A stretch of DNA of 64,000 nt from Clostridium pasteurianum (GTDB taxonomy: Bacteria; Bacillota; Clostridia; Clostridiales; Clostridiaceae), in contig NZ_MCGV01000001.1 of the NCBI RefSeq assembly GCF_001705235.1, positions 3,786,181 through 3,850,180 of the forward strand. Reading direction: 5' to 3'. A program made the position numbers and the translations under genes. The notes under the pieces are model-generated. The model worked only from the letters and a program-made list of their open reading frames with translations. It did not search any database and was not told the DNA's origin. Shown here one piece after another: positions 28,190 to 37,242 of the stretch; the stretch's first letter is position 1; each line of letters opens with the position of its first letter.

Positions 28190-28306
28190 AAAAAATTAAG
28201 AAAGAAGAATTAAGAAGGATGGTAACTTTTTCTCCATTCCACTACTATAAAATGTGGATTTTTCAAAGCAAAGGGGCGGAAAATCCTCCTTAATTCTTAA
28301 TTTTTT
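28190..28306. repeat. Family-2 palindromic repeat, short copy (F2b)
   Basis: Ends AAAAAATTAAGAAAGAAGAA and CCTTAATTCTTAATTTTTTA are inverted repeats. The middle TAAAATGTGGATTTTTCAAA and GGCGGAAAATCC match F2a in reverse complement (TTTCAGACGCTTTGCTATAG etc.). About 70 bases shorter than F2a. It ends 12 bases before the stop codon of the next minus-strand gene. Confidence 0.7.
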
Positions 28307-28318
28307 AGTGCAACAGCC

Positions 28319-28516
28319 TTAAGTTAATTTATGTTTTATAGGAATTTTTACGTCTTTTTTTTCTCCAACAACATTATCTTTTTTGTACTCTTTTAGTTTA
28401 GACTTTTGTAAATCAACTTCTCTAGCTAAGTACTTGTTTTGTATATTTAGATCTCTTGAAGAAAATTCTTCCTTATGGCCTCGTACATTAGTAAATGTCG
28501 TTTTTCTGTTTGGCAT
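28319..28516 (-). CDS. small conserved-type basic protein of unknown function
   Basis: 65 residues, highly charged, without hydrophobic segments (TTFTNVRGHKEEFSSRD ... KKDVKIPIKHK). Supported as a real gene by a strong AAGGAGGG site 8 bases before the ATG and by normal codon use. I do not recognise the family. The small size and charge, and the sporulation-type neighbour (PdaB-like), would fit a spore or nucleoid protein, but this is a guess. Confidence 0.6.
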   Translation of the reverse strand: MPNRKTTFTNVRGHKEEFSSRDLNIQNKYLAREVDLQKSKLKEYKKDNVVGEKKDVKIPIKHKLT

Positions 28517-28737
28517 TATAAACCCTCCTTATATGGTTTATATATAGTTTTTGTGTTTTTCTAATATTCATTCATATATTTTTTTAAAGGGAATAAATTG
28601 TATAGATGAAGTAAAATTAGCTGGGCTGAAATCTATACATTACCATATATTTTAAGATTATGATTTGGTATTAGTTTAGATTAAAGTTTTGCAATTATTT
28701 TGTTGAACATAAATTTTATGGGAAAGGAGGGGAAGAC

Positions 28738-29505
28738 TTGCATGTAATATTTGCAAAAAAAGTAAACACAAAAAAAATATTTTTCTCCATATTTTTACTG
28801 ATTTCTTGTTTTGCAATTTTTATATATATGCACGAAAAAAGTTTTGGAGTTTTTGTCGAAAAAAATAAAAAGCTTCCAATATATTCGGTAGATACTAACG
28901 ACAAAAAAATTGCAATTACATTTGATACTAGTTGGGGAAATGATAATACTAATAAAATACTTGATATATTAGATAAAAATAATGCTAAGGCTACTTTTTT
29001 TGTAATAGGTAGATGGGCAGAAGATTATCCGGATGAAACACGTGAAATATGCAAGAGAGGAAATGAAATAGGAAATCATTCTTATAAGCATTTAGATATG
29101 ACTAACATGTCAAAAGAACAAATAAAGAATGATATTAAGAATGCTGAAGATAAAATTTATTCTATTACAGGAGTTAGGACAAAAGTTTTTAGATGTCCTT
29201 CTGGCTCATATAGCAATTCTGTAGTTGATGTAGTTAATAGCATGGGATATAGGTGTATTCAGTGGAATGTTGACAGCATAGACTGGAGAGAACAGGGGCA
29301 GAAGGTTGAATATGATAGGGTCATGAGTAAAGTAAAGCCAGGTTCTATAATACTTTTTCATAATAATTCAAAGTATACACCATACAATTTGAATAAGATA
29401 TTAAATAACTTAAAAGATGATGGGTACAAATTTGTAAGAATATCAGACTTAATTTATGATAATAACTCCTATATTGATTATATGGGTAGACAAATAAAAA
29501 AATAG
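28738..29505 (+). CDS. PdaB/YbaN-like polysaccharide deacetylase (sporulation type)
   Basis: 255 residues with an N-terminal membrane anchor (~10-30) and a NodB domain. The motif is TFDTSWG instead of TFDDG, then NHSYKHLD, RCPSGSYS, WNVDSIDWR and LFHNN. The TFDTSWG variant and size match PdaB of Bacillus, needed for spore integrity. The start is TTG at 28738, 7 bases after AAAGGAGGGGA. Substrate is presumably peptidoglycan or a related glycan. Distinct from the canonical CE4 enzyme at 10241. Confidence 0.85.
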   Translation: MHVIFAKKVNTKKIFFSIFLLISCFAIFIYMHEKSFGVFVEKNKKLPIYSVDTNDKKIAITFDTSWGNDNTNKILDILDKNNAKATFFVIGRWAEDYPDETREICKRGNEIGNHSYKHLDMTNMSKEQIKNDIKNAEDKIYSITGVRTKVFRCPSGSYSNSVVDVVNSMGYRCIQWNVDSIDWREQGQKVEYDRVMSKVKPGSIILFHNNSKYTPYNLNKILNNLKDDGYKFVRISDLIYDNNSYIDYMGRQIKK

Positions 29506-29613
29506 ACTATTGAAATTAGGTGCAAAATTGTATTATAATGGAAATATAGTAAATCAAAAAGTTAAATGTTTTATATTTGAAGCAATAAATAACGAAGGGA
29601 AAGAAGGGCTATA

Positions 29614-30303
29614 ATGGATAACTTAATGTTAAATAATAAACTTTGTCTTGAAGGAGTAATTTCATCAAAACTTGAATTTAGTCATGAAATGTATGGAGAA
29701 GGTTTTTATAATTTTTATCTAGATGTTCAGAGACTAAGTGATGCCAAGGATAGATTGTTTGTAACTGTTTCAGAGAGATTAATTACAGGAATGAATTTGG
29801 ATGTAGGTAAAGAGGTAATTGTAGAGGGGCAGCTTAGATCTTATAATAAATTTGTTGATGGTTCCAATAGACTTATACTTACTGTATTTACAAGAAATAT
29901 CCAATATTGTAGTGAAAAAAGTAAAAATCCTAATCAAATATTTTTAGATGGCTTTATATGCAAGAAGCCGGTATACAGAACAACTCCTTTTGGAAGGGAG
30001 ATATCTGATATGCTTTTAGCTGTAAATAGATCATATAATAAATCGGATTACATACCCACAATAGCATGGGGTAGGAATTCTAGATTTTGTGAAACTTTAA
30101 AAGTAGGAGATAATATAAGAATATGGGGAAGACTTCAGAGCAGAGAATATCAAAAGAAAATATCAGAGAAAGATGTAATTAAAAAGACAGCATACGAAGT
30201 TTCTATATCAAAAATGGAAAAGGTTCAGGAAGAAGAGAATGGCGAAGAATCAAATGTAGTTGATATTGATGTGCATGAAGATCAGCATAAGAAGGTAATT
30301 TAA
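29614..30303 (+). CDS. SSB-like protein with two OB folds
   Basis: 229 residues. The second half (GREISDMLLAVNR, then PTIAWGRNSRF and VGDNIRIWGRLQSREY) resembles a single-stranded DNA-binding OB fold. The first half (KDRLFVTVSERLIT, VGKEVIVEGQLRSYN) looks like a second, related OB fold. The tail is acidic (QEEENGEESN) but lacks the usual SSB C-terminal DDDIPF. This is a clostridial two-domain paralogue, not the main SSB. Role unknown, probably ssDNA binding. Confidence 0.75.
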   Translation: MDNLMLNNKLCLEGVISSKLEFSHEMYGEGFYNFYLDVQRLSDAKDRLFVTVSERLITGMNLDVGKEVIVEGQLRSYNKFVDGSNRLILTVFTRNIQYCSEKSKNPNQIFLDGFICKKPVYRTTPFGREISDMLLAVNRSYNKSDYIPTIAWGRNSRFCETLKVGDNIRIWGRLQSREYQKKISEKDVIKKTAYEVSISKMEKVQEEENGEESNVVDIDVHEDQHKKVI

Positions 30304-30351
30304 ATTTAATAAGTGTAAAGGTGAGTATTTATTAAATGTAGCCTAAAATAA

Positions 30352-30398
30352 GGATTCACTCTTTTTATCGTAAAGAGACAAAAAGAGTGAATCTTTTT
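30352..30398. terminator. bidirectional terminator between the SSB-like gene and dapH
   Basis: GATTCACTCTTTTT ... AAAAAGAGTGAATC stem followed by T6. Shared by convergent genes. The T run touches the dapH stop codon. Confidence 0.88.
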
Positions 30399-31108
30399 TA
30401 CTTTCTTAAATCAGCCATTATTTTAGTTTTATCTTTGGTTTTATCATCTACTTTTTTTACTATCTTTGCTGGTGTGCCAGCTGCAACAACGCCTGAAGGA
30501 ATATCTTCTACTACAACAGATCCTGCTGCTATAACGGAATTAGAACCTATTTTAACGCCTTCTAATATAACAGAATTTGCTCCAATTAGAACATCATCTC
30601 CTATTTCGCATGGTGATTTACTAGGTGGTTCTAAAACTCCGGCAATTACAGCACCTGCTCCAACATGAGTTCTTTTACCTATTTTACCTCTAGCGCCAAC
30701 GACAGCATTCATATCTATCATAGCACCTTCACCTATTTCAGATCCAATGTTTATTACAGCACCCATCATTATAACGGCATTTTTGCCTATGGATACTTTA
30801 TCACGTATAATAGCACCAGGTTCTATTCTTGCATCTATTTTTGTCATATCAATTAGTGGTATAGCTGAGTTTCTTCTGTCCTGTTCTATTCTAAAATTCT
30901 TAATTTTATCATGATTTGATTGTAGGAAGTCAGATACTTTATCACTTTCTCCAAATAAAACATAAAAATCATTTGTTCCAAAAAGATCAATACTATCTGA
31001 ATGGCAGTCGTCTAAATTACCATTTACATAGACTTTAAGGGGTGTGGTTTTCTTTGCTTCTTTTATGTATTTTGCAATTTCGTATGGGTTAGTTAAATCA
31101 TAATTCAT
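30398..31108 (-). CDS. dapH: tetrahydrodipicolinate N-acetyltransferase
   Basis: 236 residues with an N-terminal alpha/beta domain and a left-handed beta-helix of hexapeptide repeats (about residues 90-220; [30 protein letters not shown]). It acetylates tetrahydrodipicolinate using acetyl-CoA, the first step of the acetylase branch to diaminopimelate. GGAGG precedes the ATG. Divergent from a matching aminotransferase at 31387, with dapB and dapA nearby, so the set belongs to one pathway. Confidence 0.93.
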   Translation of the reverse strand: MNYDLTNPYEIAKYIKEAKKTTPLKVYVNGNLDDCHSDSIDLFGTNDFYVLFGESDKVSDFLQSNHDKIKNFRIEQDRRNSAIPLIDMTKIDARIEPGAIIRDKVSIGKNAVIMMGAVINIGSEIGEGAMIDMNAVVGARGKIGKRTHVGAGAVIAGVLEPPSKSPCEIGDDVLIGANSVILEGVKIGSNSVIAAGSVVVEDIPSGVVAAGTPAKIVKKVDDKTKDKTKIMADLRK

Positions 31109-31386
31109 TTTAATAGCCTCCTAAAAAATATTAATTATGGAACTTACTGTATTGATATTTCTATTTGGTACAACAGTTCCGAATTTGCAGCAATAATTTT
31201 ATATAAACTATAAGTTTACAACAAATATGAGTTGTATTATTATTAAATAATAAGTTATATATAATGCATAAATTTAATACATTGTATTTTATAACTAATT
31301 TAATGCGTTATATATAGATGACATTTACATTAGAATTATACCATAATTGTACTTAAATATGTATATTTTTATAGGGGGCATGAAAA

Positions 31387-32547
31387 ATGAAAAGCAATAA
31401 AATATCATCAGGTGCTAGTAGCATAGAGATATCTGGCATAAGAAAATTTTATAATAAAGTTGTAAAAATAGAGGGAGCTATATCACTTACACTTGGTCAA
31501 CCTGATTTTCCTGTACCATCTAAAGTAAAAAAAGCAATGATAGAAGCTATAAATGAAAATAAGACAGCTTATACATCAAATGCTGGTATAGAAGAACTTA
31601 GAGCTGAAATAAGTAAGTATTTAAAAAATGATTTTAACATAAATTATGATAAAGATGAAATTTGCATTACGGCAGGAGGCACTGAAGGAATAATTGATAT
31701 ATTTGAGACCCTTGTAGATAAAGGAGATAAGGTTCTTATTCCAGAACCTGCATTCCCTGCATATGATAGCTGCACTAAACTTTTAGGTGGTAAGGTTATA
31801 AGTTATGGATTATACGGTAGTGATTTTTCTATAGATTTTAATGAGTTAGAAGAAAAAATAAAAGATGAAAAACCCAAATTTATGGTTGTATCATATCCTT
31901 CAAATCCTACTGGTGCGGTTTTAAGCAAAGAAGATAATGAAAAATTACATAATATAATAAAAAATAATGATATTGTAGTTGTATCCGATGAAATGTACAG
32001 TGCATTATGTTATGAAGATAACTACTATTCAATATCTCAATACGAAGATATAAGAGATAAAGTTATTGTAGTAAGCGGATTTTCTAAAACATTTTCAATG
32101 ACAGGACTTAGAATAGGATACGTTTGTGCATGTGAAAATTATATGGACAGCATATTAAAGGCTCACCAATATACAACAACATGTGCACCATCAATATCTC
32201 AATACGGTGCTTTAGAAGGCTTAAGAAGCTGCAGCGAAGATGTTTTATATATGAAGAATGAATTCAAAAAAAGAAGAGATTACATATATAAGAGACTTAA
32301 TGACATCGGAATTAAAGCAAGTATGCCTAAAGGAGCATTTTATATTTTCCCTGATATATCAAATTTCGGACTTACAAGCGAGGAATTTTGCGAAAAGCTC
32401 TTAAATGAAGCTAAAGTTGCTATAGTTCCTGGTTCTGCATTTGGTAAACTTGGTGAAGGTTTTGCAAGAATATCTTATGCCTACAGCATGGAAGAATTAA
32501 AAGAATGTTTAGATAGAATGGAAAAGTGGGTTGGCACTTTAAAATAG
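31387..32547 (+). CDS. PLP aminotransferase, probable N-acetyl-diaminopimelate aminotransferase (PatA-like)
   Basis: 386-residue class I/II aminotransferase. PLP lysine in VSGFSKTFSMTGLRIGY (~237), SYPSNPTGAV (~177), arginine near GFARISYA (~363). The divergent position to dapH suggests it makes N-acetyl-LL-diaminopimelate in the same pathway. An aspartate or other aromatic substrate cannot be excluded. The ATG follows GGGGGC. A 280-base divergent region separates it from dapH; I see no lysine riboswitch in it. Confidence 0.8.
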   Translation: MKSNKISSGASSIEISGIRKFYNKVVKIEGAISLTLGQPDFPVPSKVKKAMIEAINENKTAYTSNAGIEELRAEISKYLKNDFNINYDKDEICITAGGTEGIIDIFETLVDKGDKVLIPEPAFPAYDSCTKLLGGKVISYGLYGSDFSIDFNELEEKIKDEKPKFMVVSYPSNPTGAVLSKEDNEKLHNIIKNNDIVVVSDEMYSALCYEDNYYSISQYEDIRDKVIVVSGFSKTFSMTGLRIGYVCACENYMDSILKAHQYTTTCAPSISQYGALEGLRSCSEDVLYMKNEFKKRRDYIYKRLNDIGIKASMPKGAFYIFPDISNFGLTSEEFCEKLLNEAKVAIVPGSAFGKLGEGFARISYAYSMEELKECLDRMEKWVGTLK

Positions 32548-32613
32548 ATAAAAATCTTACTTTAAAGAAGCATAAATGAAAGTATCTAAATAATATATTA
32601 TAAAAGTTTATAT

Positions 32614-32661
32614 CAAAAATTCCGTAGGTACGTAGGAATTTTTTCCTTGTACTACTGTATA
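32614..32661. repeat. M2 module beside element E5
   Basis: AAATTCCGTAGGTACGTAGG then AATTTTTTCCTTG, nearly identical to 20752-20797. Hairpin plus T run, positioned as a terminator of the aminotransferase gene. Confidence 0.65.
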
Positions 32662-32849
32662 AGTGAAGTAATAATGCTGAAAGAACGATTTAAATAAATT
32701 TTAATAAATCTTGGCGAAAAAATCCTAAAATACTTAGATATTTCAATTGTTTGACCGATAGGGAGTTATTGGAATATCTTAGTTTTTTAGGATTTTTTCG
32801 CCTTAGATTTATTAAATTTATTTAACGCGATGAAGTATTATTACTTCAT
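32662..32849. repeat. Element E5: inverted-repeat element, core type C
   Basis: The left tip AGTGAAGTAATAATGCTGAA pairs with the right tip, whose reverse complement is ATGAAGTAATAATACTTC. Inner arms GGCGAAAAAATCCTAAAATA and TAGGATTTTTTCGCC are nearly perfect. The right tip includes the dapB stop codon and the last two codons (ATG AAG TAA). Confidence 0.8.
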
Positions 32850-33596
32850 ACCAAGGACATCATTCATATCATAAAGACCAGATGGTTTTCCGCATATAAA
32901 GCTGCATGCTTTTAAAGCACCTACAGCAAATACATCTCTAGATTGGGCTGTATGCTTAATTTCAATAGTTTCTCCTTCGCCTGCAAACAATATATCATGT
33001 TCTCCAACGATGCTTCCACCCCTTACAGCATGTATCCCTATTTCATTGTGCTTTTTCTTACTAACGCCGCTTCTACCATAGATATAATTTATATTTTCGG
33101 CAATAGAATTTTTTATTGTATCTGCAAGCAAGAGAGCAGTTCCACTTGGGGCATCAACTTTTTGATTGTGATGTTTTTCTATTATTTCGATATCATAATT
33201 TTCGTATACGAGAGAACTTATACTCTTAAGAATATTATTTACTATATTTATACCAATAGACATATTAGCAGAACGAAAAACAGTGTGATTTTTACTAAAT
33301 TCACTTATTGTATTAAGCTCATCATCAGTAAATCCAGTTGTGCAAAGTACTATAGGTAAATTATTCTTATCTGAATAATTTAGTAGTCCCTTTAATGAGT
33401 CAGGTCTAGAAAAATCTAATATTACATTACAAGGAATATTAACTTCATCTATAGATTTAAATACAGGGTAAGGTGAACCTGGTTTTGCAAATTTGTCAAC
33501 TCCGGCAGCTATTTCGATATTGTCATAGCTACTTGTAAGATTCGATATGGCTGTCCCCATTTTACCGCCGCAGCCATTTAGTAAAATTTTAGTCAT
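32841..33596 (-). CDS. dapB: 4-hydroxy-tetrahydrodipicolinate reductase
   Basis: 251 residues. Nucleotide-binding GCGGKMGTA at residues ~8-16, catalytic [19 protein letters not shown] (~140-158), and the family end ([17 protein letters not shown]). It reduces the DapA product with NAD(P)H. It follows dapA by 15 bases and is cotranscribed. The final residues and stop codon are encoded by the tip of repeat E5. Confidence 0.95.
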   Translation of the reverse strand: MTKILLNGCGGKMGTAISNLTSSYDNIEIAAGVDKFAKPGSPYPVFKSIDEVNIPCNVILDFSRPDSLKGLLNYSDKNNLPIVLCTTGFTDDELNTISEFSKNHTVFRSANMSIGINIVNNILKSISSLVYENYDIEIIEKHHNQKVDAPSGTALLLADTIKNSIAENINYIYGRSGVSKKKHNEIGIHAVRGGSIVGEHDILFAGEGETIEIKHTAQSRDVFAVGALKACSFICGKPSGLYDMNDVLGMK

Positions 33597-33611
33597 TTTT
33601 AGTTACCTCCA

Positions 33612-34493
33612 TTATTTAATAAGACCATAATTTTTTAATTCATTTTTTAAAACAGATAAATTTTTGTCGTCCATAGAACAAAGTGGAAGTCTAAGAGGAC
33701 CTACATTAAATTTAAGTAAATTCATAGCTGTTTTTATAGGTATAGGATTTGTTTCTATAAACAAGCTATTTGTAAGAGCTAAAGAATCTAATTGAAGTTT
33801 TAAAGCTTCGGTTAGATTCCCATCAAAGTAAAGAGAACACATTTCATGAACTGTTTTTGGAATTATATTTGAAAGTACAGATATAACACCTGCTCCGCCA
33901 AGCGAAAGTATAGGAATTATTTGATCATCATTTCCAGAATAAATATCAAACCTATCTCTGCACAATGCTTTCATTTTTGCAATTTGGCTTATATTGCCGC
34001 TTGCTTCTTTTATTGCATGTATATTTTCTAAATCCTTCATTGCATATAAAGTTTCAGGCTTTATATTTAATCCTGTTCTTCCTGGTACATTGTATAATAT
34101 TATAGGGATATTAATACTGTCGTTTATAGCTTTAAAGTGTTCAACAATACCTTTTTGAGTCGTTTTATTATAATAAGGTGTTATAACTAGGACAGCATCA
34201 ACACCTATGCTTTCGGCCCATTTACTCATATCTATGGCTGCCTGTGTATTGTTACTTCCAGTACCAGCAATTACGGGTATCCTTTTATTAATTATATCAA
34301 CGGTATATTTTATTGTTGCCTTTTTCTCTTCAATTGTCATAGTTGTAGCTTCACCAGTTGTCCCACATATTACAATGGCATCAGTTCCATTTTTAATATG
34401 CCATTCTAGCAAATTTTTTAATTCATCAAAATTTACTCCGTTATTTGTAAATGGTGTAACAAGTGCGACAGCGGCTCCTTTAAAAATACTCAA
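33612..34493 (-). CDS. dapA: 4-hydroxy-tetrahydrodipicolinate synthase
   Basis: 293-residue TIM-barrel aldolase. GTTGEATTM near residue 45, YNVPGRTG near 135, Schiff-base lysine in IKEASGN (~163). It condenses pyruvate with aspartate semialdehyde. TTG at 34493 gives the usual [15 protein letters not shown] start, with AAGGAGAG upstream. A GTG at 34502 is too close to that site. First gene of dapAB. Confidence 0.95.
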   Translation of the reverse strand: MSIFKGAAVALVTPFTNNGVNFDELKNLLEWHIKNGTDAIVICGTTGEATTMTIEEKKATIKYTVDIINKRIPVIAGTGSNNTQAAIDMSKWAESIGVDAVLVITPYYNKTTQKGIVEHFKAINDSINIPIILYNVPGRTGLNIKPETLYAMKDLENIHAIKEASGNISQIAKMKALCRDRFDIYSGNDDQIIPILSLGGAGVISVLSNIIPKTVHEMCSLYFDGNLTEALKLQLDSLALTNSLFIETNPIPIKTAMNLLKFNVGPLRLPLCSMDDKNLSVLKNELKNYGLIK

Positions 34494-34689
34494 ACAAATC
34501 ACTCTCCTTAAATTATATTGTTAATTTTAGTGGCAAATAAACTATAAAGAATTATATTATAAGGTATGATTGCGCCTATATATTATATCATTTTAGCACT
34601 GTAAATGATACAGATAAAATGCCTTACTTAGTGATTTCATAAAAAACAAATCTAAAATTTGAAAAAATTAGGTATGGGGCTGTAGCACT

Positions 34690-34953
34690 AAAAATTAATA
34701 ATTCGCTTTTAGAGTAAAGCTTTGAGTAAAACAAGGAAAAAGTTTTTCCGTGCCTACGGAATTTTAGGCATAAATTACAGAGATTAAATTAGTAAGTTAC
34801 TATTTAGACAAGTAAACTTTCAATAATTCTACGAAGCTTGCGAAATTTAAATAACTGATTTAGTTTGATGTCTGTATTATTTGATTTTTAAATAGGTTAA
34901 TATATTATTTTTCGCAGAGAAGCGGAGAAAAATTTACTTTGCTTTTATTTTAA
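34690..34953. repeat. Composite repeat block: terminal tip, M2, V and M1 modules
   Basis: Between dapA and the opp-like operon. A terminal-repeat tip at 34693-34715 (AATAATTCGCTTTTAGAGT), then reverse-complement M2 (CAAGGAAAAAGTTTTTCCGT, ~34732-34775), V (34790-34862) and reverse-complement M1 (34865-34953, GAGAAGCGGAGAAAAATTTA), directly joined to element E6. The block mirrors the 20452-20984 cluster in inverted order. The stretch 34503-34689 shows nothing I can name. Confidence 0.65.
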
Positions 34954-35144
34954 GCGAAGTAATAGTATTTTGGAAACGATTTAAATAAAATTCAATAAGA
35001 CTTGCTTCAAATTATAAAAAGACTTAGAAATTTTAATTTGTTTGAGCTTTTTTTCAGCGAGTTATTAAAATTTCTTAGTATTTTTATAATTTGGAGTTTA
35101 GTCTTATGATTTTTATTTAATGTTTTAAAATACTATTGCGAAGC
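34954..35144. repeat. Element E6: inverted-repeat element, core type B
   Basis: The left arm GCGAAGTAATAGTATTTTGG and the reverse complement of the right arm (CAATAGTATTTTAAAACATT) match. The core TTATAAAAAGACTTAGAAAT with its partner is the inverted counterpart of E3. The tip TTTGAGCTTTTTTTCAGCGAG is shared with E3 as well. Not adjacent to a stop codon. Confidence 0.78.
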
Positions 35145-35292
35145 AATGTACAAAATAACATCTTTATTGAAGAATTAAGTTATAATAAGGCGCAATACTA
35201 TGTAAATATAAGTTAGTAATATCTTTAAAAGTTTATAGTTAAGTTGCACCATATAATAAAAATATTATAATGAATTTATGTATGTTTGATAA

Positions 35293-35321
35293 TTGACACT
35301 ATATAAAAAAAGTGGTATTAT
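35293..35321 (+). promoter_or_regulatory. promoter of the opp-like operon
   Basis: TTGACA at 35293-35298 and TATTAT at 35316-35321, spacer 17. It leaves a 5' leader of about 160 bases, in which I see no recognised riboswitch. Confidence 0.7.
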
Positions 35322-35489
35322 GAAGCATAATAAAAAAAATATATATTTATTGCCACTTATTAGAAGGAAATGTTGTTTTATGGGACAATATTAAGGAGTA
35401 CAATAAATATATGTAAAAAGTTACTTTAAAAGGTTATATTTAAAATGTTATGTATCAATAAAATTTTAAAATGACAAGGGGGGACAAAA

Positions 35490-37184
35490 ATGAAAAAGTG
35501 GCATGTAATGTCATTAATTGCTTCGGTAAGTGCTATTATGGTTCTAACTGCATGTGGACAATCTAATGTAATTAAAGTTACAGATGCCCCATTAAAAAAC
35601 ACTACCGAGACAATAAAAGCGCCACAACCTTATAAAATTCCAGATGTGGCAAAAAGCAGAAAAGACACCTTAGTAATTGGAATTGCAAGACCAGAAGATT
35701 CTAAGATGATACCTTTAACATCAAATTCTATTTACAATCAGTATATATGTGAAATGATTTATGATTGCTTAGGTGATGTAGATGAAAAAGGTGAGCCTGT
35801 CCCGGGCATAGCAAAATGGGATATATCCAAAGATGGATTAACCTACACTTTTCACATAAAAGATAATATTAAATTTAGTAATGGAACATCATTGACAGCA
35901 GATGATGTTGCTTTTACGTTTACATATTTATGTGATAAATCATATAATGGTTCCTTTGATCCTTCCGCTATAAACATAAAAGGATGGAAAGCGTATCACG
36001 ATGGAACTGCAAAAGACATAGAAGGAATAAAGGTTAAGGACAAACATACTGTAAGTTTTGAGCTTGAGAAGCAAAATACTTCAGCTATATACACTCTTGC
36101 AAGAACGTTAATTATGCCAAAAGATTATTATGGCAAAAATTACAAGCAGGGTGACACATCATCTTTAAACGCTTTACAAGATAAGCCTATTGGTTCAGGT
36201 CAATATGTTTTTAAGGACTGCAAACCTGGTGAGGAATATGATTTTGAAGCTAATAGTAATTATTGGCGTGGTAAATCTAAAATAAAGAAAGTAATACTAA
36301 AGGTTACTGATCAAAGTAATAAAATGCAGCTACTTAAAAACGGTGGAGTAGATATAGACATAGTTACTCCTAATGATGAAAGTGTAGATGCAATTAAAAA
36401 CTTTAAGTTTGTTAATTTAAGAGTATTTCCATCAAACACGTATGGATATATTGATTTAAATTTAAAAAAGGATATTTTCAAGGACAAGAAAGTTCGTCAG
36501 GCGCTTACATATGGACTTGATAGGGAAGATTTGATAAAAACCACCTTTGGTAAATATGGACAAGTGTGCAATGAACCTCAATCTACTGCTTCATGGAATT
36601 ATAATAGTGATGTTAATAAATATAAGTTTGACACAAAAAAAGCAAATGAATTGTTTGATGAGGCTGGGTGGAAAAAAGGTGCTGATGGCATTAGAAGTAA
36701 GGATGGAAAGAAGTTTGAATTCCACTATTTAGCTAGCACAGATAATCCGGTTAACGAAGTGCTTATTCCAATTATGAAGGAAAATTATAAAAAACTTGGT
36801 ATTCAAGTTATAGTTGATTCTATGGAATTTGAAACTATTCAAAATAAAATTAAAAATGGAGATTATGATATGTCCTTTGTGTGTGGAAGCTTGGGTGCAA
36901 ATCCAGATCAATCAACTGTATTTAAGACAAATGGAGCTCAAAATTATTCCGGATATTCAAACAAGAAACTTGATAAAGAAATGGATAATGCTTTGGAAGA
37001 TGAGAAATTTGATTCAAGGAAAAAGGATTATCAGAATGTATGGAAAACTGTAAATGATGATTTGCCGCAAATATTTATTTATCAAAGAAATGATATGTGG
37101 GCAATAAGTTCTAGAGTTAGTGGTATTGATATTACACCTTACAAGGATTTTACCGCATCTTTATGGAAAGCAAAACTTAAATAA
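35490..37184 (+). CDS. peptide/oligopeptide ABC transporter substrate-binding lipoprotein (SBP family 5)
   Basis: 564 residues. A signal peptide ending in a lipobox (LTAC, Cys at 22) anchors the mature protein outside the membrane. Family-5 features: GEPVPGIAKWDISKDGLTYT, ADDVAFTFTYL, and DKKVRQALTYGLDRE near 330. It binds peptides or related solutes such as nickel chelates or glycosides. The start ATG follows AAGGGGGG. First of three genes; the two permeases follow. Confidence 0.9.
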   Translation: MKKWHVMSLIASVSAIMVLTACGQSNVIKVTDAPLKNTTETIKAPQPYKIPDVAKSRKDTLVIGIARPEDSKMIPLTSNSIYNQYICEMIYDCLGDVDEKGEPVPGIAKWDISKDGLTYTFHIKDNIKFSNGTSLTADDVAFTFTYLCDKSYNGSFDPSAINIKGWKAYHDGTAKDIEGIKVKDKHTVSFELEKQNTSAIYTLARTLIMPKDYYGKNYKQGDTSSLNALQDKPIGSGQYVFKDCKPGEEYDFEANSNYWRGKSKIKKVILKVTDQSNKMQLLKNGGVDIDIVTPNDESVDAIKNFKFVNLRVFPSNTYGYIDLNLKKDIFKDKKVRQALTYGLDREDLIKTTFGKYGQVCNEPQSTASWNYNSDVNKYKFDTKKANELFDEAGWKKGADGIRSKDGKKFEFHYLASTDNPVNEVLIPIMKENYKKLGIQVIVDSMEFETIQNKIKNGDYDMSFVCGSLGANPDQSTVFKTNGAQNYSGYSNKKLDKEMDNALEDEKFDSRKKDYQNVWKTVNDDLPQIFIYQRNDMWAISSRVSGIDITPYKDFTASLWKAKLK

Positions 37185-37191
37185 TTTTTTA

Positions 37192-37222
37192 TGTGTCTGG
37201 TGTTAAAATACCAGGCACAATT
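37192..37222 (+). terminator. hairpin between binding protein and permease genes
   Basis: TGTGTCTGGT ... ACCAGGCACA then ATTTTA. The weak T run fits partial termination or mRNA stabilisation, which would make the binding protein more abundant than the permeases, as is common. Confidence 0.6.
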
Positions 37223-37242
37223 TTATATTGTGGGGGATTATT

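Noticed and set aside
31109-31386. Possible lysine riboswitch between dapH and the aminotransferase gene
   Set aside because: The AT-rich gap lacks the conserved L-box cores and is too short for one plus promoters.
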